A DNA stretch of 6,464 nucleotides from Clostridia bacterium (GCA_900753245.1 CAADYJ010000006.1:1-6464), one strand, 5' to 3'. Counted from the first letter of the stretch, positions 1 to 4,751 are shown. Numbers and translations are program-made. The notes: generated by a model from the letters alone, not told the origin.

Positions 1-16
1 TTTAAATAAAAAATAT

Positions 17-53
17 AAAAAAACCATTACATTAAAATATGTAATGGCTTTTT
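17..53. terminator. Bidirectional intrinsic terminator
   Basis: A perfect 9-bp stem (24-32 CCATTACAT with 39-47 ATGTAATGG) closes a 6-nt loop. It is flanked by A7 at 17-23 and a T-run at 49-53, so it can act as a U-tailed terminator in either direction. On the minus strand it begins 10 bases after the stop codon of the small Asn-rich ORF and probably ends that transcript. On the plus strand it may end a transcript entering from outside the window. Confidence 0.8.
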
Positions 54-57
54 AAAA

Positions 58-162
58 CTATCTACAATTGTTATTGCTATTTTCGTTATTATTGCTTCTA
101 TTTTGATTTTGGTTATTTTTCTTGCTATTATTTTTCTTATTTTCTTTATTTTTTTCTGACAT
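58..162 (-). CDS. Small Asn/Lys-rich hypothetical protein (34 aa)
   Basis: A short minus-strand ORF starts with ATG at 162-160 and stops with TAG at 60-58. It is preceded by a good ribosome binding site, AAGGTAGGTG (180-171), 8 bases upstream of the ATG, and followed 10 bases later by a hairpin with a U-tail. The predicted peptide begins MSEKNKENKKNN and ends NNNCR. Roughly 40% of it is Asn, with many Lys, Glu, Gln and Ser, no hydrophobic segment and one Cys next to the C-terminus. Such a composition implies an intrinsically disordered, soluble, basic peptide. Small spore-core proteins and some nucleic-acid-binding tails look superficially like this, but no family was recognised and no function is assigned. 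The site-plus-terminator packaging is the main argument that it is real. A low-complexity A/T-rich ORF arising by chance is the alternative. No convincing sigma-A promoter was found upstream. Confidence 0.5.
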   Translation of the reverse strand: MSEKNKENKKNNSKKNNQNQNRSNNNENSNNNCR

Positions 163-220
163 ATTAAAAGCACCTACCTTTCTTTTCAACAATAGTTTGA
201 CCTAGAAATTTAAAATCTAT

Positions 221-237
221 ACATTGAATTACAATGT
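221..237. repeat. 17-bp inverted repeat (possible operator)
   Basis: ACATTG (221-226) and CAATGT (232-237) are perfect 6-bp arms around a 5-nt centre. The repeat lies about 60 bp upstream of the small minus-strand ORF start and 24 bp upstream of the plus-strand promoter at 261-289. It could be a regulator binding site. It is short and could be chance in AT-rich DNA. Confidence 0.2.
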
Positions 238-260
238 CGATTTATGTCACAAAAAAATGT

Positions 261-289
261 TTGACTTTTTATAAGAAATAACATAAAAT
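261..289 (+). promoter_or_regulatory. Sigma-A-type promoter (orphan)
   Basis: TTGACT (261-266) and TAAAAT (284-289) are separated by exactly 17 bases, a close match to the housekeeping promoter consensus. The predicted transcript would start near 296, inside a start-less ORF remnant (265-423). No ribosome binding site follows. The promoter may serve a decayed gene, an RNA, or a long leader for the kinase gene downstream. Confidence 0.5.
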
Positions 290-423
290 ATGAATATGAA
301 AAAATAAAAATACAAGAAGCTACACAAATAGCACAAAGAATTATTGATGGAAAAGAAAAAACAATTCCATTAAAAATTGCAATGAAGCAATTAGATAAAC
401 AAATAAATAAAATAGAAAATTGA
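265..423 (+). pseudogene. Start-less ORF remnant (about 52 codons)
   Basis: After a TGA at 262-264 one frame stays open to the TGA at 421-423. From about 286 on it reads like real protein rather than AT-rich noise: IQEATQIAQRIIDG, then a Lys/Pro/Leu stretch and QLDKQINKIEN at the end, predicting an amphipathic helical peptide. There is no ATG, GTG or TTG in frame upstream of the good region and no ribosome binding site. ATG codons at 290 and 296 exist, but in another frame that stops at once (MNMKK then TAA), inside an A-rich run where a one-base slip would join them to this frame. I read it as the frameshifted or truncated remains of a small gene. A chance open frame is possible. The family was not recognised. 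Confidence 0.35.
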
Positions 424-594
424 TAAAATAGAAATTAGAAAAATTACCATTCAAAAGTATGTTGTTTTATATTTTATTTTAAAAAATTCTGTATATATAG
501 TTAATATATTTTCTCAAAAAGTTAATTACATAAATTTAATAAAAATATAAAATTTTTATATTTATTTTTACGTTTTTTCCAAAATTTCTTATAT
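424..594. other. AT-rich intergenic stretch
   Basis: No gene or RNA could be supported here. The stretch is almost entirely A/T and contains an imperfect A/T-only inverted repeat at about 538-569. It separates the ORF remnant from the kinase promoter. Confidence 0.6.
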
Positions 595-622
595 TTTACA
601 AATAAAAAATATATGGTATAAT
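595..622 (+). promoter_or_regulatory. Extended -10 sigma-A promoter for the kinase gene
   Basis: TTTACA (595-600) is followed after 16 bases by a perfect TATAAT (617-622), with the extended -10 TG at 614-615. The predicted start is near 629, giving a leader of about 27 nt before the ATG at 656. It probably drives the kinase-like gene and, since no terminator intervenes, possibly the next gene too. Confidence 0.75.
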
Positions 623-655
623 ACATTTATAAATAAAAAATAAGGAATGATAAAT

Positions 656-1345
656 ATGAATAATATAGTAATAGGAATAGAAGGTTTAGTTGGAAGTGGT
701 AAAACTTCTATATGTAGAGAGTTAAATAAAAGACTTCCAAATAGCATAATTTTACATGGAGGAAATTTATATAGAGGAATAGTTTATGCATTTATGAAGC
801 AAAATAATAGTAACAGCATAAACTCATTAAAGAACATAGATATTACTTCTATAATGAAAAAATTAAATGTAGAAATAAAATTAGAAAACAATGAAACGGT
901 AGTTTATGTTGATGGAATAAAAATAGAAGAAGATGAACTTCAAAATGAAAAAACTTCAATGGCTGTTTCAATAGCTGGAAATATTGCTGATAATCAAAAA
1001 TTATTTATCTTTGCAAAAAATATAATAGATAAATTTAAAGAAAACTATAATGTAATAGTCTCTGGTAGGGCTTTAATGCAAATTTACCCTGAATTAGATT
1101 ACCATTTTTTAATTACTGCATCTTTAGATGAAAGAGTAAAAAGAAAAGCTATGCAATATAAAAATGAAGTTGACTTAGAAGAATTAAAAAATCACATTAT
1201 AAAAAGAGATGAATTGCAAGAAAAATCAGGCTTTTACAAAGTATACCCTAAAACGATAAAGGTAGATGTTACAGATTGTAAAAATATAGAAGAATCTACA
1301 AATAAAATTTGTGAATATATAGAAGAGACAAAAATATTAAAATAG
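656..1345 (+). CDS. Divergent cytidylate-kinase-like P-loop kinase (229 aa)
   Basis: The family phosphorylates (d)CMP to (d)CDP with ATP in the cytosol. The start at 656 is chosen because AAGGA (642-646) is 9 bases away, whereas the in-frame ATG at 647 would abut that site. Visible features, in order: a Walker A loop GLVGSGKT (residues 10-17); GGNLYRG (36-41), equivalent to the family's TG-x-x-YR segment; a VYVDG strand (83-87) with an insert like the CMP-binding NMP domain; VSGRA (135-139), where the family has GRD; FLITASLDERVKRK (151-164), matching the FL-x-A-S-x-E-ER-x-x-R helix; and a C-terminal IxKRDE segment (182-186). Overall length and order fit cytidylate kinase. However, the Asp of GRD is Ala, and the usual Arg-rich I-R-T-x-E-V-S and V-R-x-x-L-x-x-x-Q-R positions are replaced by Leu/Gln/Asn/Lys. 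The substrate may therefore differ from CMP, or this may be a second copy beside a canonical cmk elsewhere. The next gene starts 58 bases downstream with no terminator between. Confidence 0.75.
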   Translation: MNNIVIGIEGLVGSGKTSICRELNKRLPNSIILHGGNLYRGIVYAFMKQNNSNSINSLKNIDITSIMKKLNVEIKLENNETVVYVDGIKIEEDELQNEKTSMAVSIAGNIADNQKLFIFAKNIIDKFKENYNVIVSGRALMQIYPELDYHFLITASLDERVKRKAMQYKNEVDLEELKNHIIKRDELQEKSGFYKVYPKTIKVDVTDCKNIEESTNKICEYIEETKILK

Positions 1346-1348
1346 TTT

Positions 1349-1377
1349 CACCAAACAAGCTCTTGTTGAATATGATA
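1349..1377 (+). promoter_or_regulatory. Possible sigma-K-like sporulation promoter
   Basis: CACC (1349-1352) is followed after 16 bases by AATATGATA (1369-1377). The late mother-cell sigma-K consensus is (A/C)AC(A/C)-N16-CATA-N3-TA, so only the first base of the -10 deviates (A for C). A 14-bp palindrome, AACAAG-CT-CTTGTT (1354-1367), lies between the two boxes. The match would suit a spore-associated gene, but it was found after guessing the gene's role and one key base is wrong, so it is weak evidence. Confidence 0.25.
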
Positions 1378-1403
1378 ATACAAATAAAGAGGAGGAGAAT
1401 GTT

Positions 1404-1886
1404 ATGTATTATCAAAATTATGAAGATTACATGAGAAGCGTTTTGGGGTACCCAGTAAAAAATCAAGATACATATAAAACAATTGCTTCACAAGAGCCAA
1501 ATTATTCTTCTATGAGACGTCAAGATTTAAACAATTTAGAAGAATATTATCCAGAAATATATAAAGAAATAAATCCTTTAGTTTGTAAAGTTTGTAATGA
1601 TAGTAGAAAAGAAAATATTAATAAAGAAATTCTAGAAAGTATGGTTGATGAAGTTTATGGTAATTTAAGAATAAACTCTAACAACAGACAAAATAGACAA
1701 AATAATAATCTATTTTTAAGAGATTTAATAAAAATTTTAATACTAGAAAGATTATTAGGCGGAGGAGTTTTTCCAAGTAGACCACCACGTCCTCCAAGAC
1801 CACCAGTAAGACCACCTTTTCCAGGAGGTCCTAGACAACTTTTAACTGAAGAAAGAATGTTTGAAAATGATTATTTAAGATTTTAA
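1404..1886 (+). CDS. Probable spore-associated protein, Cys-x-x-Cys and Pro/Arg-rich tail (160 aa)
   Basis: A very strong ribosome binding site (GAGGAGGAG, ending 1396) lies 7 bases before the ATG. The N-terminus is Tyr-rich (MYYQNYEDYMRSVLGYP, residues 1-17). A central block, LEEYYPEIYKEINPLVCKVC (45-64), ends in a C-x-x-C pair (C61, C64). It is followed by a helix around 73-88 (INKEILESMVDEVYGN), an Asn/Gln/Arg linker (91-102), a short hydrophobic helix LIKILILERLLGGG (108-121), and a low-complexity Pro/Arg stretch (about 127-143). The combination of a Pro-Glu-Ile-Tyr...Cys-x-x-Cys block and an acidic helix ending in E-x-Y-x-N resembles small uncharacterised proteins I associate with clostridial sporulation gene sets. 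That is recollection, not a database match. A possible sigma-K-like promoter precedes it and a strong terminator follows. No enzymatic motif is seen. A structural spore-coat or exosporium role is inference; the C-x-x-C could instead bind metal. Confidence 0.6.
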   Translation: MYYQNYEDYMRSVLGYPVKNQDTYKTIASQEPNYSSMRRQDLNNLEEYYPEIYKEINPLVCKVCNDSRKENINKEILESMVDEVYGNLRINSNNRQNRQNNNLFLRDLIKILILERLLGGGVFPSRPPRPPRPPVRPPFPGGPRQLLTEERMFENDYLRF

Positions 1887-1903
1887 AATATATGAAAAAA
1901 TGG

Positions 1904-1937
1904 AAAACCCAGGTAAAAATAAATTACCTGGGTTTTT
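1904..1937. terminator. Strong intrinsic terminator, convergent
   Basis: A perfect 13-bp stem (AAAACCCAGGTAA at 1904-1916 with 1924-1936) has a 7-nt loop and ends in TTTTT (1933-1937). It starts 18 bases after the stop of the spore-associated gene. Read from the minus strand, it also lies about 20 bases after the tRNA-like RNA and is followed by CCATTTTTTC. It therefore probably ends both converging transcripts. Confidence 0.85.
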
Positions 1938-1956
1938 GAAAAGGAAAAACAATATA

Positions 1957-2019
1957 GCAAAGATAGGGAATTGAACCCTAATTTAAAAAAATTAAGTACT
2001 ACCATTGTACAATCTTCGC
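1957..2019 (-). ncRNA. tRNA-Gly-like RNA with shortened anticodon region
   Basis: Read on the minus strand, the 63-nt segment has a 7-bp acceptor stem (GCGAAGA at 2019-2013 with TCTTTGC at 1963-1957, one G-U). It has a 4-bp D-stem (GTAC/GTAC) around an AATGGTA loop, and a textbook T-arm (TAGGG-TTCAATT-CCCTA, with the GTTCAATTC box). G1-C72, C2-G71 and a following T at position 73 are glycine identity elements in bacteria. Between D-arm and T-arm only 15 nt remain (TTAATTTTTTTAAAT), whereas a normal tRNA needs about 23. No 7-nt anticodon loop can form; at best there is a 5-bp AATTT/AAATT hairpin with a TTTT loop that borrows a T-stem base. No CCA is encoded. A near-consensus promoter (2085-2057) lies about 30 nt upstream and a terminator about 20 nt downstream, so it is probably transcribed. 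It is either a decayed tRNA gene or a tRNA-like RNA with a non-decoding role. Confidence 0.65.
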
Positions 2020-2056
2020 AACCTTTTCGTTAATGAATTATTTTAATATGTAAAGT

Positions 2057-2085
2057 ATTTTATCATAAAAATTCGATAAAGTCAA
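2057..2085 (-). promoter_or_regulatory. Near-consensus promoter for the tRNA-like RNA
   Basis: On the minus strand TTGACT (2085-2080) is followed after exactly 17 bases by TAAAAT (2062-2057), with an extended -10 TGA immediately before it (2065-2063). The predicted start is near 2050, leaving a leader of about 30 nt before the acceptor stem at 2019. This is among the best promoters in the window, which argues against an inert tRNA relic. Confidence 0.75.
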
Positions 2086-2156
2086 CATAATTTGAATATA
2101 AAATAAAAAAATGAACAAAATAAAAATACATAAAATAATGAAAGGTAGGGATAAAA

Positions 2157-2597
2157 ATGAAAGTAAAAGATTGTATGTGCCATGAAGTAGCATGTTTGAC
2201 TCCAGAAAGCACAATAAAAGATTGTGCAAACTTAATGTGTAACAAACATATAGGATGCGTACCTGTTTGTGATACTAATAAAAATATAGTTGGTTTAGTA
2301 ACAGATAGAGATGTTATATTAAGAAGTATAGCATGTGATAAAGATGTAAAAAGCACACCAGTTAGTGATATTATGACAAGCAAAGTATGCTGTTGTTCTG
2401 CAGAAGAAGATATAGAAAATGCTGAAAAAACAATGTCAGAATATCAAATCAGACGTCTTCCTGTTGTAGATGATAATAACAAAATTATAGGAATTCTTAC
2501 ATTAGGAGACTTATGTGCAAATCAAGATGTAAATACAAGAGGAGTATGTAATACTTTAGAAAATATATGTGGATGTAATGATAAAAATGCAGAATAA
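2157..2597 (+). CDS. Cys-rich two-CBS-domain protein (146 aa)
   Basis: The ATG is preceded by AGGTAGGG (2143-2150) at 6 bases. The protein is a stand-alone CBS pair (Bateman module). CBS1 spans residues about 1-60 (MKVKDCMCHEVACLTPESTI..., then IGCVPVCD and GLVTDRDVILR at 46-56). CBS2 spans about 68-125 (VSDIMTSKVCCC, IRRLPVVDD at 98-106, GILTLGDL at 112-119). Such modules usually bind adenine nucleotides or SAM and act as energy or redox sensors; the T-x-D-R-D segment is the usual ribose/phosphate-contacting part. The oddity is 15 cysteines in 146 residues, including C6/C8, a C78-C79-C80 triplet, and C131, C138 and C140 in the short tail. That suggests metal or thiol chemistry, or disulfide cross-linking, but this is inference. 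No DNA-binding or enzyme domain is fused. The gene is followed by an inverted repeat without a U-tail, so it may be co-transcribed with the YtvI-like gene 84 bases on. Confidence 0.85.
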   Translation: MKVKDCMCHEVACLTPESTIKDCANLMCNKHIGCVPVCDTNKNIVGLVTDRDVILRSIACDKDVKSTPVSDIMTSKVCCCSAEEDIENAEKTMSEYQIRRLPVVDDNNKIIGILTLGDLCANQDVNTRGVCNTLENICGCNDKNAE

Positions 2598-2628
2598 AAT
2601 AAAGACAAGCTTCATAAAATACTAATAA

Positions 2629-2656
2629 ATGTAATCCATTATAAAATGGATTACAT
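2629..2656. repeat. 12-bp-stem inverted repeat between CBS and ytvI-like genes
   Basis: ATGTAATCCATT (2629-2640) pairs perfectly with AATGGATTACAT (2645-2656) around an ATAA loop. No T-run follows on the plus strand, so it is not a standard terminator. It may be an mRNA-stabilising or partially attenuating hairpin, or a protein-binding palindrome, 26 bases upstream of the next ATG. Confidence 0.45.
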
Positions 2657-2681
2657 ACATATTAAAGAATAGGAGAAGAAT

Positions 2682-3783
2682 ATGATAATTGATATGAATT
2701 ATTGGACAAAAGTGTTACGTAAAATAGTAATTTTTCTTTTATCTATTATTGGAATTTTTTTAGCTTTTAAATTAGCAGTTTTTTACATGCCATTTTTAGT
2801 CGCATTTATTTTATCGTTTATTATTGAGCCTATTATAAGATTTTGCATGAAACATTTTAAATGGAAGAGAAGAACAAGTGCTATTATAGTATTTATATTT
2901 GTTCTTTCTGTTATTATTGGATTGTTGTCATGGGGAATTATTTCTCTTATTTCTGAATCTTCAAATTTATTAAATAGTTTAAATAGTTATGTAGAAAAAA
3001 TATCAAACCAATTTGAAAACATCATCTCTGGTTTTGATTTTAGTAAAATAGAAATTCCAAATGAAATAATGAATGCAATACAATCTTCAGGAAATGAATT
3101 ATTAACAACTGTTGCAAATTGGGCAAAAGAAGCATTAACAAAATTATTAAATATAATTACTTCTATACCAGCAATATGTATTTATACAGTAATATCAATA
3201 CTTTCGCTATACTTTATTTGTACAGATAAAATATATATGATAGATCAACTAGAACATCATTTTCCAGAATTATGGGTAAAAAAACTTACTAAACATGTAA
3301 AACAAATAGCTACATCTTTAGGACATTTATTAAGAGCACAAGTTATATTAATTACTGTATCTTTTTTTATATGTTTAGTGCGGATTATATTTATTCAAAA
3401 TTTTAGGAATGAATGTTCAATATCCTTTAATAGCAGCTCTTGGTATTGCATTTGTAGATGCTCTTCCAATTTTTGGGTCAGCCTCTGCAATGATACCATG
3501 GGCAATAGTAGCAGCTTGTGATGGAAATTTAAACTTAGGAATCAGTTTAATTATTTTACTTGCAATTATGGGAATAGTAAGACAATTTATAGAACCAAGA
3601 GTTGTTTCAGGGCAAATAGGTATACATCCAATTTTTACGTTAATAGCAATGTATACAGGGTTTAAATTTATAGGTATTTTTGGTATGTTGTTAGGACCAA
3701 TTATATTAATAATTCTAAAAAATATTTTTGGAACAATGATTGACAAAGGACTTGCAAAATCTATATTTGAAAGAGAAATTTAA
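2682..3783 (+). pseudogene. ytvI: AI-2E/YtvI-family membrane protein, frameshifted
   Basis: The ribosome binding site AGGAGA (2671-2676) lies 5 bases before the ATG. The first frame encodes residues 1-233, with an N-terminal pair of membrane helices (about 13-53), a third (65-90), an extracytoplasmic or amphipathic segment (95-150), another helix (154-180), and the LLRAQVILI motif (216-224). At about 3381 this frame turns into nonsense (ending 3521). The neighbouring frame takes up the family sequence exactly: GLYLFKILG, then VDALPIFGS, MIPWAI, IVRQFIEPRVV, QIGIHPIFTL and GMLLGPI. Skipping the single C at 3381 (GTG-C-GGA) restores one 366-residue protein, the normal family length. The family comprises transporters and exporters of the AI-2E type. 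The IPWAI...VRQ-x-x-EP...QIGIHP pattern is closest to the sporulation membrane protein YtvI, whose transported substrate is uncertain. The lesion is either a real recent mutation or a sequencing/assembly error; the rest of the gene shows no decay. A second ATG at 3409 has no convincing ribosome binding site. Confidence 0.8.
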
Positions 3784-3791
3784 TAAAACAC

Positions 3792-3820
3792 TTGATTTTT
3801 TATAATAATTTATGTAAAAT
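3792..3820 (+). promoter_or_regulatory. Sigma-A promoter of the 66-aa gene
   Basis: TTGATT (3792-3797) is followed after 17 bases by TAAAAT (3815-3820), with a TG three bases before the -10 spacing end (3813-3814). It starts 9 bases after the stop codon of the ytvI-like gene, so the small gene has its own transcription unit, with a leader of about 50 nt. Confidence 0.65.
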
Positions 3821-3878
3821 ATATATATATTTTTTTTAGTTACTTGTAAATATAGCATTAAGAGAAGGGAGACGGCTT

Positions 3879-4079
3879 ATGGTTATTACAATTGTAACAA
3901 GTGAATCATTAGAAAGTCAAAAAGAACAGATGGAGGAAGAAGCAAATAGAAATGTTTGGAAAAATAAGCCAATACATTCAGTAGCTGAATATTTATCGCG
4001 TAGATATTCTTGTGCAGTAACTACAATAAAACTTTTTGAAGAAGAAAAATACGTTTTGAACTGTTTTAGAGGTTTTTAA
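3879..4079 (+). CDS. Small orphan protein of unknown function (66 aa)
   Basis: I do not recognise this protein. AAGGGAG (3865-3871) sits 7 bases before the ATG, a good promoter lies upstream, and a strong terminator begins 16 bases after the stop, so it is a complete monocistronic unit. The N-terminus forms a short strand-like segment (MVITIVTS, residues 1-8). A very acidic helix follows (ESQKEQMEEEANRN, about 12-25), then WKNKPIHSVAEYLSRRYSC (27-45) and a C-terminal part ending LNCFRGF. Two cysteines are present. There is no signal peptide or membrane helix. The mixed alpha/beta pattern suggests a small folded cytosolic protein. No partner can be inferred from the context: it lies between a sporulation-type membrane protein and an insertion sequence. 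Confidence 0.7.
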   Translation: MVITIVTSESLESQKEQMEEEANRNVWKNKPIHSVAEYLSRRYSCAVTTIKLFEEEKYVLNCFRGF

Positions 4080-4094
4080 AATAGATCAAAACAG

Positions 4095-4127
4095 TAAAAG
4101 GGAAGAAATATTATTTCTTCCCTTTTA
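4095..4127 (+). terminator. Intrinsic terminator of the 66-aa gene
   Basis: A perfect 15-bp stem (4095-4109 with 4113-4127, core GGGAAGAAAT/ATTTCTTCCC) has a 3-nt loop, with TTTT in the 3' arm. It starts 16 bases after the stop codon. The insertion sequence begins directly after it. Confidence 0.85.
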
Positions 4128-4139
4128 TATGTGAATAAT

Positions 4140-4158
4140 CTTCCGGCTATGCCGGTAG
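4140..4158 (+). repeat. Left-end hairpin of the IS
   Basis: CCGGC (4143-4147) and GCCGG (4151-4155) pair around TAT, extended by C-G and T-A pairs beyond one T-T mismatch (4140-4158). In IS200/IS605 elements the transposase recognises such subterminal hairpins on the single strand. Confidence 0.75.
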
Positions 4159-4200
4159 TAACATAAGCTTTAGCTTTGTAGTAAAGCAACATGTTATAAT
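4159..4200 (+). promoter_or_regulatory. tnpA leader stem-loop and extended -10 promoter
   Basis: TAACAT (4159-4164) pairs with ATGTTA (4191-4196), and inside it GCTTTA (4167-4172) pairs with TAAAGC (4182-4187), forming an interrupted stem-loop. The right arm overlaps TGTTATAAT (4192-4200), an extended -10 with a perfect TATAAT but no good -35. Transcription from there would start near 4207. IS200 elements typically keep tnpA expression low through structured leaders, and this arrangement fits that habit. Confidence 0.45.
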
Positions 4201-4253
4201 ATCAATATGTTTCGACGCATAAATGATAAAATAAATGAAAGAAGTTGCGTATC

Positions 4254-4751
4254 ATGAATAGTATATTCAATAAAAAAATTAAAGAAGAAAGTACTACATA
4301 TGATACAGTTTCAAGTTTATCACATACAAAATGGAATTGCAAATATCATATAGTATTTACACCTAAATATAGGAGAAAAATTTTTTATGGGCAAAAAAGG
4401 TTGGAAATTGGAAAAATATTGAGAGATATTTCAGATTGGCAGGGAGTGAAAATTATAGAGGCTGAAGTATGCCAAGATCATGTGCATATGTTTGTAGAAA
4501 TACCACCAAAGTTATCAGTATCAAAATATATGGGAATATTAAAGGGCAAAAGCAGCCTCATAATTTTCCAGAGGTGGTCAAATTTGCAATACAAATTTGG
4601 ACAGCGAAGCTTTTGGTGCCGTGGATACTATGTAGACACGGTAGGAAAAAATGCGAAAAGAATAGCAGAGTATGTAAGAAATCAATTACAAGAAGATATG
4701 ATGTATGATCAAATATCAATAAAAGAATATAAAGACCCGTTTAACGGGTAA
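4254..4751 (+). CDS. tnpA: IS200/IS605-family TnpA, Y1 HUH transposase (165 aa)
   Basis: This enzyme cuts and rejoins single-stranded DNA at the element's hairpin ends, acting as a dimer. The HUH metal-binding pair is HVH (H76, H78). The catalytic tyrosine is in YVRNQ (Y140, with Q144 as the family's Y-x-x-x-Q partner). Other IS200 hallmarks are HTKWNCKYHIVFTPKYRR (24-41), PPKLSVSKYMGILKGKSS (84-101) and FWCRGYYVDTVGKN (120-133). Length and motifs are complete and undamaged, so the protein looks functional. The ATG at 4254 is preferred. A TTG at 4245 in the same frame would add three residues, and neither has more than a weak GAAAGAAG ribosome binding site (4237-4244), consistent with low translation. 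ACGCA (4215-4219) could pair with TGCGT (4246-4250) and mask the start region. The stop codon lies within an ACCCG/CGGGT hairpin (4735-4749). Confidence 0.95.
   Translation: MNSIFNKKIKEESTTYDTVSSLSHTKWNCKYHIVFTPKYRRKIFYGQKRLEIGKILRDISDWQGVKIIEAEVCQDHVHMFVEIPPKLSVSKYMGILKGKSSLIIFQRWSNLQYKFGQRSFWCRGYYVDTVGKNAKRIAEYVRNQLQEDMMYDQISIKEYKDPFNG
4314..4342 (-). promoter_or_regulatory. Possible antisense promoter inside tnpA
   Basis: On the minus strand TTGCAA (4342-4337) and TAAACT (4319-4314) are 17 bases apart, with an extended -10 TGA (4322-4320). A transcript from about 4307 would run antisense across the tnpA start codon and leader. Salmonella IS200 encodes an antisense RNA at this same relative place, so the position is suggestive. 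The box matches are moderate. Confidence 0.3.

Noticed and set aside
1883..2005. A 40-codon minus-strand ORF beginning ATGGTAGTACTT
   Set aside because: It starts inside the D-arm of the tRNA-like RNA and runs through the terminator stem; there is no ribosome binding site and its composition is what AT-rich DNA gives by chance.
2038..2383. Two overlapping minus-strand ORFs opposite the CBS gene
   Set aside because: They are antisense shadows of a clear plus-strand protein family and have no ribosome binding sites.
3417..3746. Minus-strand ORF opposite the ytvI-like gene
   Set aside because: It is an antisense shadow of the conserved C-terminal half of the membrane protein.
3409..3783. C-terminal half of the membrane protein as an independent gene
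   Set aside because: The family sequence continues upstream of its ATG in the same frame to the frameshift point, and there is no ribosome binding site; it is the second half of the broken gene.
3816..3837. A/T-only palindrome followed by a T-run as a terminator of the ytvI-like gene
   Set aside because: The stem would be only A-U pairs and overlaps the -10 box of the next promoter, so it is probably just AT repeat sequence.
4469..4708. Plus-strand ORF overlapping tnpA in another frame
   Set aside because: It is a shadow of the well-conserved TnpA reading frame.
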